A stretch of DNA of 64,000 nucleotides. Origin: Limonium bicolor (lineage: Eukaryota > Streptophyta > Magnoliopsida > Caryophyllales > Plumbaginaceae). The position numbers were made by a program, and so were the translations under genes. The stretch covers positions 146,870,982 through 146,934,981 of the forward strand of contig CM041781.1 of the NCBI GenBank assembly GCA_023374045.1, given 5' to 3'. How positions within the stretch are numbered: position 1 is the first letter of the stretch; every line of letters begins with the position of its first letter. This document shows positions 1-10,955 of the stretch, in pieces. The notes beneath the pieces were generated by a model. It was not told the origin of the DNA and did no database searches. It was given only the letters and a program-made list of their open reading frames with translations.

Positions 1-30
1 TCTAGAGGTTATCCCAGCACCTCAGCTGGT

Positions 31-585
31 GGGCAGAGGCAATAAGTCCCCATAGTATACCAGCAAGGAGCATTGGAACGGGTTTCGATCCCCAGAAGCA
101 TCGGACATCATTTTCATATCATCCTATCATTTGCATCATTTTCATCATCTACATTTGCATCACTTTCATTTGCATCATTTTCATCATATACGTTTGCATC
201 ACTTTCATTTGCATCATTTTCATATCATCCATATCATTTGCATCATTTTCATCATCTGCATTTGCATCACTTTCATTGCATCATTTTCATCATATACGTT
301 TGCATCACTTTCATTTGCATCATCTTCATATCATTCATCTGCATTATCCAGGCGCGTCACAAGACCTGGCGACAGAAAAGTTGGCGAGGTGATGGCAATA
401 AATCCCTCCTGTGCGATGTCAACTTATTTTGGGATCAACGAATGGTGGGCGATGGCAATAAGTCCCCAGGGTTTTACCAAGAGTTATCCTGCACACCGAC
501 TTGGGGGGCGATGGCAATAAGTCCACATTGGGTCCAGCCAGGAGCATTGGCACGAGTTTCGGTCCCCAGAAGCATCCGAGCATCA
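31..585 (+). repeat. Dispersed direct repeat, about 75 bp, two main copies
   Basis: The block at 31-110 (GGGCAGAGGCAATAAGTCC, then AGGAGCATTGG, then CCCCAGAAGCATC) recurs at about 505-585 with a few changes. Shorter GCGATGGCAATAA pieces lie between them near 392 and 450. Together they suggest a decayed tandem array with a unit of roughly 60-80 bp. Confidence 0.6.
120..345 (+). repeat. Low-complexity tandem repeat (TTTCATTTGCATCA units)
   Basis: Imperfect 12-16-bp units such as TTTCATTTGCATCA and TTTTCATCATATACG repeat for about 225 bp. The histidine/phenylalanine-rich reading frames across it come from the repeat and are not a gene. Confidence 0.8.
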
Positions 586-617
586 TCAGCATTCCTGCAT
601 CTACACATTACTTCATC

Positions 618-925
618 TTTTAGGTTGTCAACGCCTTAGAATCGCTTGACATTTCTTCATTTTCAGGTAGTCAATGCCTTAGAATCGCTTGACATTATCA
701 TTTTCAGTTAGTCAACGCCTTAGAATAGCTTGGCATCATTGACGTCATTTTCAGGTAGTCAACGCCTTAGAATAGATTGACAAAATTTTCATCATCTTTA
801 GGTAGTCAGTGCCTTAGAATAGCTCGACAACATATCATCATTTCAGGTAGTTGGTGCCTTCGAATAGTTCAACAATATCTCCTTTACCTGTAGGTAGTCA
901 GCGCCTTAGAATAGCTCGACACAAT
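618..925 (+). repeat. Seven-copy tandem repeat of about 45 bp
   Basis: A core reading AGGTAGTCAACGCCTTAGAA followed by TAGCTTGAC recurs near 621, 665, 708, 753, 801, 847 and 891. Cores are separated by variable TTTTCATCAT-like spacers. Copies have diverged by several substitutions each. It sits just upstream of the PPT, where Tat-type elements commonly carry satellite-like arrays. Confidence 0.75.
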
Positions 926-1012
926 CGGCATACAAGGACTTTTAAGATCCCAAAATTTTGGGGTATCACTCAGGCATCAACTAGTCTTTTCATATTTATT
1001 ACAAAGCCTAGT

Positions 1013-1025
1013 TGACGGGGGGCAA
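1013..1025 (+). promoter_or_regulatory. Polypurine tract of the Tat-like element
   Basis: GACGGGGGGCAA immediately precedes the inferred LTR start TATTATACCC. A purine-rich tract abutting the 3' LTR primes plus-strand DNA synthesis in LTR retroelements. Confidence 0.5.
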
Positions 1026-1447
1026 TCTATTATACCCAAAATTTCAACCCCCCCCCCCCGGAGTAGTCTTTAAGGCATACATGTTACAAAGGGCAAAGGG
1101 GGTCAAAAAGCACCAAGGCGGGATTTTCTATTTTATATGACTTGTTCATTATCTCCAAACACTTCCAAATATCATAGTCATTATGAAAGGTATTTCATGA
1201 TTCTCTGATAATATTTATTCTGGAAATTTAGCTTTTAATTCATATTATAAGCTAATTTCTTTAATTAACACATGAAATAACCTCAAAATAGAAATAATAA
1301 AAGGTTTCCAAAATTAAAATAAAATTGTCACAGGTTAGCATGACTACATACAGTCATAAAACTGAAATTATTTTATTTGGTACCTTAGCCCAAAATTTAA
1401 AAGAGAAATTCAATCATTTTTGCAATTTTCTCTCTCCTATGGAAAAT
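1026..1447 (+). mobile_element. LTR of the Tat-like element, left part
   Basis: AT-rich sequence following the PPT, including a run of ten or more C near 1050. It is broken at 1447/1448 by the tandem retroelement array and is inferred to resume at 34583. The bases before the array are AAAAT and those after it ATAAT, a near-match expected of a decayed 5-bp target duplication. No coding sequence is apparent. Confidence 0.45.
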
Positions 1448-4400
1448 TGTAACACCCCATCCAACATTAACATACTTACAATAGACTACAGCGGAAGAAC
1501 AACCTCATCACATTACTTAACTCGTTGGTGTTACACGTCGTTAGCCACCCACGTGGCTAACAAGGCTAATACATACACAATGTACCGGTCTGATGGGCTA
1601 AATTCCCGAGCGTCTACACATTACTATCGATTTCCATTAACAACAACACAACGCACTCCTTCCAACTATACCGAGTATTTATAAACTGATGCCGACAACA
1701 ATTTCGGTCTTACTACACCTACTGTATACATACACTTAAATGATTACCCATGTACGACGACTACCCGTCCTACTCTCGAACGGCTTCCAGCACTTCGTAC
1801 CTGAAATAGGAAAAGAAGAGAAAGGGTGGCCCCCAAGGGGCTCAGCACCTTTGCTGGTATGGTAATCCCGCAGCCCACATGCTACCGGGCCACGCACAAC
1901 TAATTTTCGTCTTAGCATGCGGTTGATTATATTTAATTCATGCATGTAACAGTAAACACACAACACTTAACATTTCGCCTCAATGGGCTCAACAATCGGA
2001 TAATACATCCTACTTAATAAGTCACTCATGGTATTCATCATCCCTAGAGTGTTCCTCCTCCAATGGAGCTACTTCCTTAATAGACGACACACACCCCTAA
2101 ATCGGGTTATCCTTAAATGCCCCTTATCACAAACTGGGAATCATATCCATGATCCACACAATCCACATTTTACAACATATAACATACACTACATAACAAC
2201 ACTTAACAACACTTTGCACGTTTCCACGTGCACCACATAACACCGCAATAGATATTGCATCACAACAAAGATACATAACATAACGGGAATGGTCCTCTTA
2301 GGAACCGACCCAAACATTACTAATACACTGGTGAGCCTAGAGAATGTTGCCAGTCTCATGATAAGCTCGTTACATAACTCGTTACCGTCTCGTTAAATGA
2401 ACGGTTAACTTAACACAAGGTGTCTCGGATATAGTGATCCAAGCACACCGAAACAAACATAACAATAGTATGCCCTGTGGCCCGACGTGAGTCAGTAATA
2501 GCCTTGGTTAAGCTAAAGGGAAGACTGGGAACCAAATTGGAAAACAACCATAACATACGGAGAGGATCGAACCTGCTATGACAACGACCCCCATACTCAC
2601 ACGCGTGGCCGGAACAGACCGGACTCCTCACTCCCCCGTTAGCACTTGTTAGAAGTTCAACTTTGAACTTTATTAAACAATCACAAACATTGGGTTAAGT
2701 CTTGTTAGACATACACAAGGGAAGAGAGAGTCATACATTCACGTACAAAAATCACACACAAACATCACATAACCAACTCACGCATAGCCGTGGTTAGAAC
2801 GTTCCTTAAGTCGGAAACGTTGTTACCGGATACCGTTCTCCTACGTTTACCTAATAGTGGTTAACTAGCCCTTCAAGCGCATTCGAGGTTACCGGTATCG
2901 GCACGTAAACATACAATAACATAACGACTGTAAACTCGTTTCATGATTTATCTCATAACGTGGCAAACATACAGAAAAAACACATTGGCATACAAGCCGG
3001 TGTAATCCGGTAGGACACAGGTTGCAAGAAAACCATACCTGTCACCGGAGTCCACTTTACCACGTCCACTTATGTTCCTCGAGCAATTCTCGAACAACTG
3101 TTAACATCACATGTGTTTTTATTAACATTGGGGTAACACGTTTGTTTAAGTCTAACGCTTATAACTTTTCCCCGTTAACTTGGTTAAATAACTTTACATT
3201 TTAACTTGTTTTACTTTCACATTTTATTACAACTTTCACCCACTTAATTGTCATTAAAACTCACCTAACAAGTCCTTAACAACCTCAAAACCTCATTAAC
3301 CATCAATCCCCCATCATTACACATCATTTCCATACCTTAAACAATGTTTTTGGTCCATACAACACCTTGTCCGAACTTGTGTCCGGACTTCCCAAGTTCG
3401 GACACAAGCCGCGACCCAATACTGAAAACCATACACACGTCCGAACTTGTGTCCGGACTTCCCAAGTTTGGACACAGTTCGAGAGTAAATCCCAGATAGA
3501 AACAGTCACGTCCGAACTTGTGTCCGGACTTCCCAAGTTCGGACACAGTTCGAGAATGAGAAAATCCTTTACCCAACAGAGCCTGTCCGAACTTCCATGT
3601 CCGGACAGAAGTTCGGACACGGCAAAACATTCAATTTCCAAGTCTTTAAACACTTAACCAATTTCACCAAACTTCTCCTAAAGCCTCATAATGTTTCCTA
3701 ACATCATTTGGCACATCAACACACCTTTAGCCATGTGCTAAACTCTTTAAATCACTCACCAAAACCATCTTATCATTCACAAATTTCTTACAAAATTCCT
3801 AGCACTTAGGATGTTTTCTCCTTAAGATTTCTAAGTGGTAGTTCACCAATAAAGACCACTACACCAAGGTGTTTCCTCTACACCTTAACATCATCTCTCA
3901 ACTCCTTTTTTTACTAACTAAATCTCCTTTTTACAACTTCTTGAATTCTTTTCTCAAAACCTTACTTAAACATCATTCTCTCCTTATTCATCAACATTAC
4001 CCAAACCTTAAACAAACTTCTCCAAGACTTAAATACATCCTAATAACATTCATTGGGTTCCTAGAACTTCCAAGATAACACCTAAGTCCTTGCATCACTC
4101 TAAATCACCTTAACACATGTTTTCTTCTCAAGTAAACATTTATTCACCTTTAACACTTCCTAGTTCACCAAGACCATTTAAAACACTTAGAACTTCTCAC
4201 ACATTTTCCCAAATTTGGCCATAGCTTCTCTTGTATATACTCACATTCAAACACTTAGGTTTTTACCTTATTTCATTCAAAACACCTAAAATCCATCAAA
4301 CACATTTTTATACACAAACTTCACACATTAAGCACTACATCACAATATAGTGCATAAGCTTAAATTGCTTGGCACTTAGGCCCTTAAACAACATGGCTCT

Positions 4401-6068
4401 TAGGCCCTTAAATTGCATAAACCTTAAACACTGAATTTCCCACATAAGTAATGCCTTTGACCTGCAAATACACCACCAATACATATGCCCTTAATAAACT
4501 CCTTGAGAGCATTTTACTAGCTCATTTGCCATTGGCTCCTTAGGTATTTTTATTAAGCAAATCAAGCTCATTTTCCTAAGGCATTTAAACTACATTGAGA
4601 TAGTTTGTTTACCTCTTTTCCTCTCAAACTTCTTTCTTGTTTCCTTGTAAAACCGGTGGGGTGTTTGGTTGTTTGTCAACTTCTAAACAATGTACAAATA
4701 ATAGAATGAGTATTCAAGCATTATGCTTCATCTCATTGTAAACCCTAGTTACACATATTGTTTTAAACATTAATAATTGTTTTACCTTGGAATTGGAAGA
4801 GAACTTGAACAAGTATCAAGAGAGGACTCCTCCTAGCCCTTGGAAGATTCAAATGAAGCTAAAACAAGCAAGATAAATACACCATGGTGAGGTGAATTTT
4901 CGGACAACAAAACATGAAGGAAACATCATTTTTCTTTGAGTTTCCTTACCTTGAAGCAAAGGAGAACAATAGTATGTGAAAAGGTGAGCTCAAGCTCCAT
5001 CAATGGTGAATCTCCTTGGCACCGAAATGAGGCTTTTGAAGATTTGAAAAGATAGAAGTGTAGAGCTTGCTCCAACTAGAAGAATGGTGGTCTTGAAATT
5101 AAATTTGGATAAGTGAGCTAGATTTTACAAGAGTTCAAAGGTGGACTTCCATGGTGGTGGTGCTATTTACCGAGAGAGAACAAGAAGAAGAGAGGAAGAA
5201 GAAGTTGGAACCGTGTGAAATGGAGGAAGGACAAGAGAGAATGAGATAAGATTGCTTTAAGAAGATATTTGTAACTTATAAAGCAAATAGTACTTTACTT
5301 TAAGCTTAACTTACTTATTTGATTTCTTTTACATGTTGGTGACTCACACCATGAAAAACCGGCCCCCATATGCCTAGGAGGGTATAATAGTCTTTGTTGA
5401 CCAATTTAATTACTTATAACATTATATGTTACAAACTAGCTTATAAAAGTTACTATTCACAAACTAAGGCACTTAGAAGTGAAATTTTTGATTTCCCATT
5501 GATATAGCCACCCAAATGTGATACTATATAGTACACATGTTAATTAAAGAGCAATGATGGACATTTAGCCATTCAAAACTCATTTACAAGACAATTTTTC
5601 AAAAACGTGCTTTAAGACTCCTTAAAGCACATTTTGTGTTTTAACTTGTTTTCAAGCTTGGTTTTCTTTGGTAATTGATTTAATATGTTCATTAACATAT
5701 TTGTAAGGTGTAGGTATGACCATTAGGTCTTATACAAATTTATTCCAAGCTTAGAGCATATTTTGCTCTTATTGACTTTAAGGTATTTCCTTGTGTTTTA
5801 TTTGGTTTAACTGTCCACCAAAGTTTCCTAAGGACTTATTTAGCCCTATCAAATCATAATTAAATGTTATCAAGTCTTGGTAGGCTCTTTGGGTCCTAAC
5901 CAAGTTCACTCATAGCTTAGAGCATGTTTTTTTTGCTCAAACTGTGTCTTAATGCTTTATTGCATTTATTATGGTCTAAATTGTTCACTGATGTTACTAA
6001 GGCACTTTTTAGCCTTTACATACCATAGTTTGATATTTAAACCACATATCAAGGTTTGGGGTATTTCA
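1448..6068 (-). repeat. Array LTR 1 (3'-most LTR of the array)
   Basis: Plus-strand ends are TGTAACACCCC and GGGGTATTTCA (minus strand TGAAATACCCC...TGTTACA), 4621 bp. It carries private changes absent from the other three LTRs, for example near 1487-1540 and 2088-2120. It includes the four-copy hairpin array and a purine-rich tract near 5170-5240. No coding potential is seen. Confidence 0.88.
3369..3618 (-). repeat. Four iterated hairpins (GTCCGAACTT/AAGTTCGGAC) in LTR 1
   Basis: Units begin at 3369, 3439, 3510 and 3585. The first three have an 11-bp stem (GTCCGAACTTG with CAAGTTCGGAC, one mismatch in the second) around a loop containing the palindrome GTCCGGAC. The fourth has the stem GTCCGAACTTC with GAAGTTCGGAC. 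Peptides predicted across this block in several frames are by-products of the repeat. Confidence 0.85.
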
Positions 6069-6104
6069 ATCTACCCCCCTTAAAAGAACTTCGTCCTCGA
6101 AGTT
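6069..6104 (-). pseudogene. Remnant of pol C-terminus overlapping the polypurine tract, unit 1
   Basis: The minus strand encodes NFEDEVLLRGVD directly against the LTR. Ty3 chromoviruses of the Del/Tekay type end pol with an acidic FEDEV-type motif that overlaps the PPT (AAGGGGGGTAGA). The rest of pol is absent. Confidence 0.55.
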
Positions 6105-7395
6105 CACACTTTCCCACACATCATTAAATCAGAATACAGGGATTACTTGGAAATAAACTTCCATAACCAAACACACTTTACATCACAACCTCGGACTTAA
6201 TGGTCCGGGCAACACATTCACATCCACACATAACATACATATCCACATGATAACCTCGGACTCTATGGTCCGGTATCTTAACAACACTTACACATACATA
6301 ACAACCCCTTTTGACTCACTGGTCTTGGGTAACATAACAACATTTGGACACATAGGTCCTGGTAACATAACAGTCTTTAGACACATAGGTCTATGTAACA
6401 CCACACATTTAGACTCATAGGCCTTGATAGTATACCTTTAGGAAATCCAAGTCAAAACAACATTCATTACACACCACACAACATGTCAGCATGTATAGCA
6501 ATCAAAATATCCTTGATATACACTGTGATCCCGCAGACCCGGTCGCGATGGACACCTTCCGTCCCCGTGCCTTTGGGAGATTAAACAATCACTTAAGTTT
6601 AAAATTTCCTTGTGAGGTTAAGTAAGAAGACTTTAATTACGTAAAGTATCCACCAACGTTTTATAAATACCAATTTAAAATCCTTTTGAAAACACACACA
6701 ACTCCAAGTCCAACTTAAGCTCTTTGCTTCTTTCTTAGCGTGGTTATTTGTGACCACTTATAGGGAGTTTCAAGAGTCATCCAACCCTGATGTGATCAGC
6801 ATCAGTGTTGAACTATCCTTCCACTCCAATTTGTGTTCGGCTTCCCTTGATCACATGCAAATCAAGTTCCACCTCCCACTTCATTTTCAAGCATCAAATA
6901 AATCACTCATTTCCAATTTTCTATCTTTTTAATCATTCTAATCATGATCATACATCTCCAAAGATAGAACTTCGTCTATCAGTTATTCCCATACACTTTA
7001 ATCCTGTTGCCTATGGAATCTTATTCTCATTAGGTTTTATATTGATCTCATACCCTTTTATGAATCACTATATAGTATATATACACATATATTTTATCAA
7101 AATACAACACACAATTTCACATTTATACACTGTCGGGGTTTATTCCCCCGGGAGTTTCTCTACTCCCACACTTGCACTATCACACACAACTGTTAACAAA
7201 TACACACACTTATCACAATGGTATTCGCATCTCCTGTGCGCAATTACCACAATTAAACCATGAATGAATGTGTATGTTTACGTAACACACACACACCAAT
7301 CATCAAAACAATAATATAATTTTGTGCTATGCACAATATAAATCACATACACTACGTACACTTGTACGGTAATATACACTAAGTGGTTTTGCGCT

Positions 7396-7410
7396 CTACC
7401 CCCCTTAAAA
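7396..7410 (-). promoter_or_regulatory. Second PPT-like tract inside internal region 1
   Basis: The minus strand reads TTTTAAGGGGGGTAG, identical to the LTR-adjacent PPT, preceded by TTACGTGGGCGTAATCCC, a diverged version of the pol-end sequence. No LTR follows, so it is probably an internal duplicate of the element's 3' end. Confidence 0.55.
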
Positions 7411-10400
7411 GGGATTACGCCCACGTAATCAATCACTAAACATTGGCTTAAATGTTCTGCCGTCGTGAAGTGTTTTAACTTCCACGCGGTCTATTACACA
7501 ATGGATTCTGATTAGAGGATCTTAACCATATTGGCGGTTTAGTTCCTAAACCAAGAATTCTCATTGGAGTTTGTTTAAACTCTTGGTTAGTTTCGATTTT
7601 GGCCTGTTAGGCTTCTAGGCATTAATAATTAGCCATCCACTCATGTTCACCATGTACATTCAACACTTGAATCACTGGCTCACTAGTTTCTGCTGCGAAA
7701 CTCTAATAACTGTAGAGCTTAATTGCTCCCTTTTTGTTATTCTTACTGTATTGTACATCCCCAATTGTCACCTTTATCTTGGTGACAATGGTTTCTCAAC
7801 CGACGCGTGGTATCTTTTACCGTTAGCGAATTCGGTGAGTTATAAACCTTCTATCCACTTCCATAACAACTTACTGTGTATACAGCTATGTATTTCACAA
7901 TGATTGGCTTGTTTCCTTCCGACTTACTGTCGGTTGAGATTGAGCTACTACCTAGTATGTAGTGCTCTCTCAGCTATTTACAACATTTGTGGTATATTCC
8001 ATACCGCTATTTGGCAGTTAGTGCTACTGTAGTCACTTACTGTTAATCATGTCTCCATATTTGGTTTTGTACAAGTACTCTTTTATTGGTGTGGTCTTGC
8101 ATTTCCTATGCATCGGCCATTATAACATTATTCCTCCACAATTAACATGTTTCCAATTCCTAGCTATCCCACTCGATCATTACTGCGCAAGTGCAATACC
8201 AAAACACTCAGTCATACAGAGTGCAGAGGCGTAAACTCTTGACAGTAAATCTCTTATGCTATTCGCCATGGAATTCACACTGAGTTCCTCATCACGTAGT
8301 ACCTACCACTGGCTTATTGCCCAGTCTATTTAACATCACTTACCTTGCATCTCCACTGAGTTTAACTCATAACTGGTCTTATCTGTTACATTATCGTTTA
8401 ACAACATTTATACAACGGTCGCTTGTTGCGCACCGTGCTCTTACTCCCTGTATAACACTAACTTATATCGTATCTACTGTCACCCCAACTTCCACACATA
8501 AACTTACATTATTCACATTATGGTTCATCCCTCCTTTGGATGACTACTAAATGCTCCTTGAGCATCGATCATTCGAGTCACAAGCCGGCATTATTCAGCT
8601 CGGTGTTTCACTTTATACACACATGCTATTAAGCTAACTGCTCTTTTTCAGTAATAACGTCGTCCATCCCTAACATATTTCTTGAACTTGATTCACATAG
8701 CTACCGCTCCTGCGGTCTCACAAGTATCCCCACTCTTAATGCAGTGGTTCGTTTACCACTCTACTTACTTGTATTATATGAACTTCTACCATCAATCGCA
8801 TTTATATAACATATCTTGCTTATGGCTTATGAGCCTTGTTTGCCTTGAGCTGAGCTCATTGTAGGCTGTCCACACACATGTACTTCTCTGTAAATGTTAC
8901 ATGGTTAGAGGTTTATTGGGCTCCATGACAAGGTCGTTGCATCACGTTTCCTTTCATGGGATTCCCCTTAGGTTTGTCAGTCCGTCTCCTGACAACCTAT
9001 GTCTAAACTGGGTGTTAGTTTCAACCCTTGTGTTTCTGTCATGTCATTTTGTTCAACAATTGTTGATGCGAACACCCCTCAAGGATTGCTCCTGGGTGTT
9101 GTTACGTTATGCCGTTACATTTGGCTCACACTTATTGGTACATTGCGTTAGCCACGCCGTTTGCGTTCTTAACTGACTTATTATCTCCTTCTGTGAAGAT
9201 CAACATTTCCTGGTAGTGTAGGTACTCATTATGGGAGTTTCATCCCGTTCTTTGCACATTGTGTCCACATTAGGCATCTGCTTGTCACGTACAGGCTGGG
9301 TCACCGTTCCAGCTATCATGTTTATTCCTCGGAATTCTTAAGACATGTGTGATGTCTTTATATAACAGTTAGTGCACTTCGCACCTCTTGACTCTTAAAC
9401 ATATCCTTGAAATGAATTCACTGACTCCTTTAGTCTAGTTATCTCAACTGAGTTCCTTAACTTCAACCATTCCTTGTAATCTTTAGCTCTTGTTTGATTT
9501 ATACTGCTGACCGTAGGCGGAGTCGACTACTTCCCGTGTTTCGGACTCTACTCGTATACATATGTGGGGTACCATACTGATACATTGCTACTTACCCAAC
9601 TAACCCATAAGTAGGTCTGTCAGGCCCACAAGCTCCTATCGGAGTGCGGTCGTCCCACAATTCAATTGGTACACTCGTAGTGTCCGTCACACGCCTAGGT
9701 GAAGTATTCTATTGTCAACTCCCTTATATTGTCCCGTGACAATATTCATTCCATGCTTCCCGAACTTAATCGAGGGAAAGTTTATCCACTGTCGTATTTT
9801 ATCATCTGCCCTTGGTTTTACTGGTTTGGTTTAAAAGAAGGTCGGAAAGAAGTGTTGGTTTGAAAGAAAATTTGGTTTTGAAAAGAAAAGGGTTTGAATA
9901 AATGTGGGTTTAAAGAAAAATTTTCATGGTTTCACAACATCTTCTTACCTTAGCCAAGTCTAGCTTCTTGCTGACTGGTGTACTTACAATCACAGAGGTT
10001 AGGCTATTAAGCCCTTCCACGGTTATAATGTTCACACTTAACTTCGTGGTACTTTACTAAGTACTCTGTAGTGGTTATAAATTTCCCGAACAGCCCTGTT
10101 ATAGCAGCACTTGCTATGGCAAGTGCGCCCTGCTAACTGGCTATCGGTTTAACACATACCAATTGTGGTATTGTTTTTACCCATACTGTCATCAGTGGCC
10201 TTGTTGGCCCTCACTGATCTTACTGCCTTGATAATAACTCTTCTAGGTGACTTCTCACTGTCTTCACCTGACGATCATCAACTAGGGTGTTTCCTTTCTG
10301 GGAGACCCCTTTTGTCTTAGTATTATTTTTCTTTGTAGCCCGTTCCACGTATTTGTCGCGGTTACTGAGACTTGTCTCTTGTTTGGGTACTACGTTGTAG

Positions 10401-10922
10401 TTCCCTTGTCGGTTGGTACACCGTTGGTGTATTGTTTATCAACTGTGGTCCCGTAGACACTTGTCTCGGTTTCACTAATCCACTTCTTGCCTGTTGCACG
10501 GTTGGTGCGTTGCAAGTTGGTTTTTCTCGACTGCTTAGCATGTCGACCCAGGTTGCCGGAAATTCTATTCCTCTATACACAAGATCCTTCATTCATTGCT
10601 ATGAAATGCGGTTAACATTGTTCAGATGGAGACCGTCTCCGGGATTCCTAATTTCCGGGATCTACCGTATGACAGGTTCTCCGTACCCTTAGAGGTTTTC
10701 AATAACAGCCAGATCGGTATTTCCGAGTATGAGAGGACTTTCATCTCTCTGGCGTTGTTCCCCAAGTTATAAAACAGGGATTGTGGAGGGTGGGATGGAT
10801 ATTGTAGGTTTCCAGTACACACTGGTAGTTCCTATTTAGCGTATCTCTCACGCTATCACTCAACCCTTAACCCAAAGTACAAAAATCCTAACTCGGTACT
10901 TCCTAAGCTCGGTAATTCAGTC

Positions 10923-10950
10923 ATCAGAGCGATACTTCGCTCTGATACCA
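10923..10950 (-). promoter_or_regulatory. tRNA-Met primer-binding site embedded in a hairpin, unit 1
   Basis: The primer-binding site TGGTATCAGAGC (minus strand, 10950-10939) matches the 3' end of plant initiator tRNA-Met. Its ATCAGAGCGA pairs with TCGCTCTGAT just downstream across an AGTA loop (10923-10946), a perfect 10-bp stem. The downstream arm contains GCTCTGAT, the tRNA 3'-end sequence itself. Confidence 0.85.
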
Positions 10951-10955
10951 CTTTT

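Larger units (their letters stand above)
1..1025 (+). mobile_element. 3' untranslated internal region of a Ty3-type (Tat/Ogre-like) retrotransposon
   Basis: No credible coding frame is present. The stretch holds three kinds of direct repeats (annotated separately) and ends in a G-rich purine tract followed at about 1026 by TATTATACCC, which resembles the usual start of Tat/Ogre-type LTRs (TGTTATACCC). Tat-lineage elements are known for tandem repeats in the hypervariable region between pol and the 3' LTR. The assignment rests on that layout and the PPT/LTR junction; no pol sequence is in view, so lineage is an inference. Confidence 0.5.
6069..10955 (-). mobile_element. Array internal region 1 (no gag-pol)
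   Basis: 4887 bp between LTR 1 and LTR 2. On the minus strand it opens with the primer-binding site (10939-10950) and closes with the PPT. Frames are short and riddled with stops. The only recognisable protein trace is NFEDEVLL at the very end (6069-6104), like the end of Tekay/Del polyproteins. The body (6105-10900) is otherwise unassigned non-coding sequence. Confidence 0.85.

Noticed and set aside
73..639. Histidine/phenylalanine/serine-rich frames of 129-188 codons
   Set aside because: They run through CAT-rich simple repeats and lack any domain or credible start.
618..925. Seven regularly spaced repeats resembling a CRISPR array
   Set aside because: Repeats are diverged, spacers are short variants of the same CAT-rich sequence, and the context is a plant retroelement.
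3324..3657. Overlapping 96-117-codon frames on both strands, repeated in each array LTR (also near 12829, 22291 and 31838)
   Set aside because: They are translations of the four hairpin repeats; identical copies arise from the tandem array and similar repetitive peptides appear in three frames, which real genes do not show.
6105..10900. Short frames of 60-106 codons in the array internal regions as possible genes
   Set aside because: No conserved domain was recognised; they are short, lie in several frames, and are broken by indels between units.
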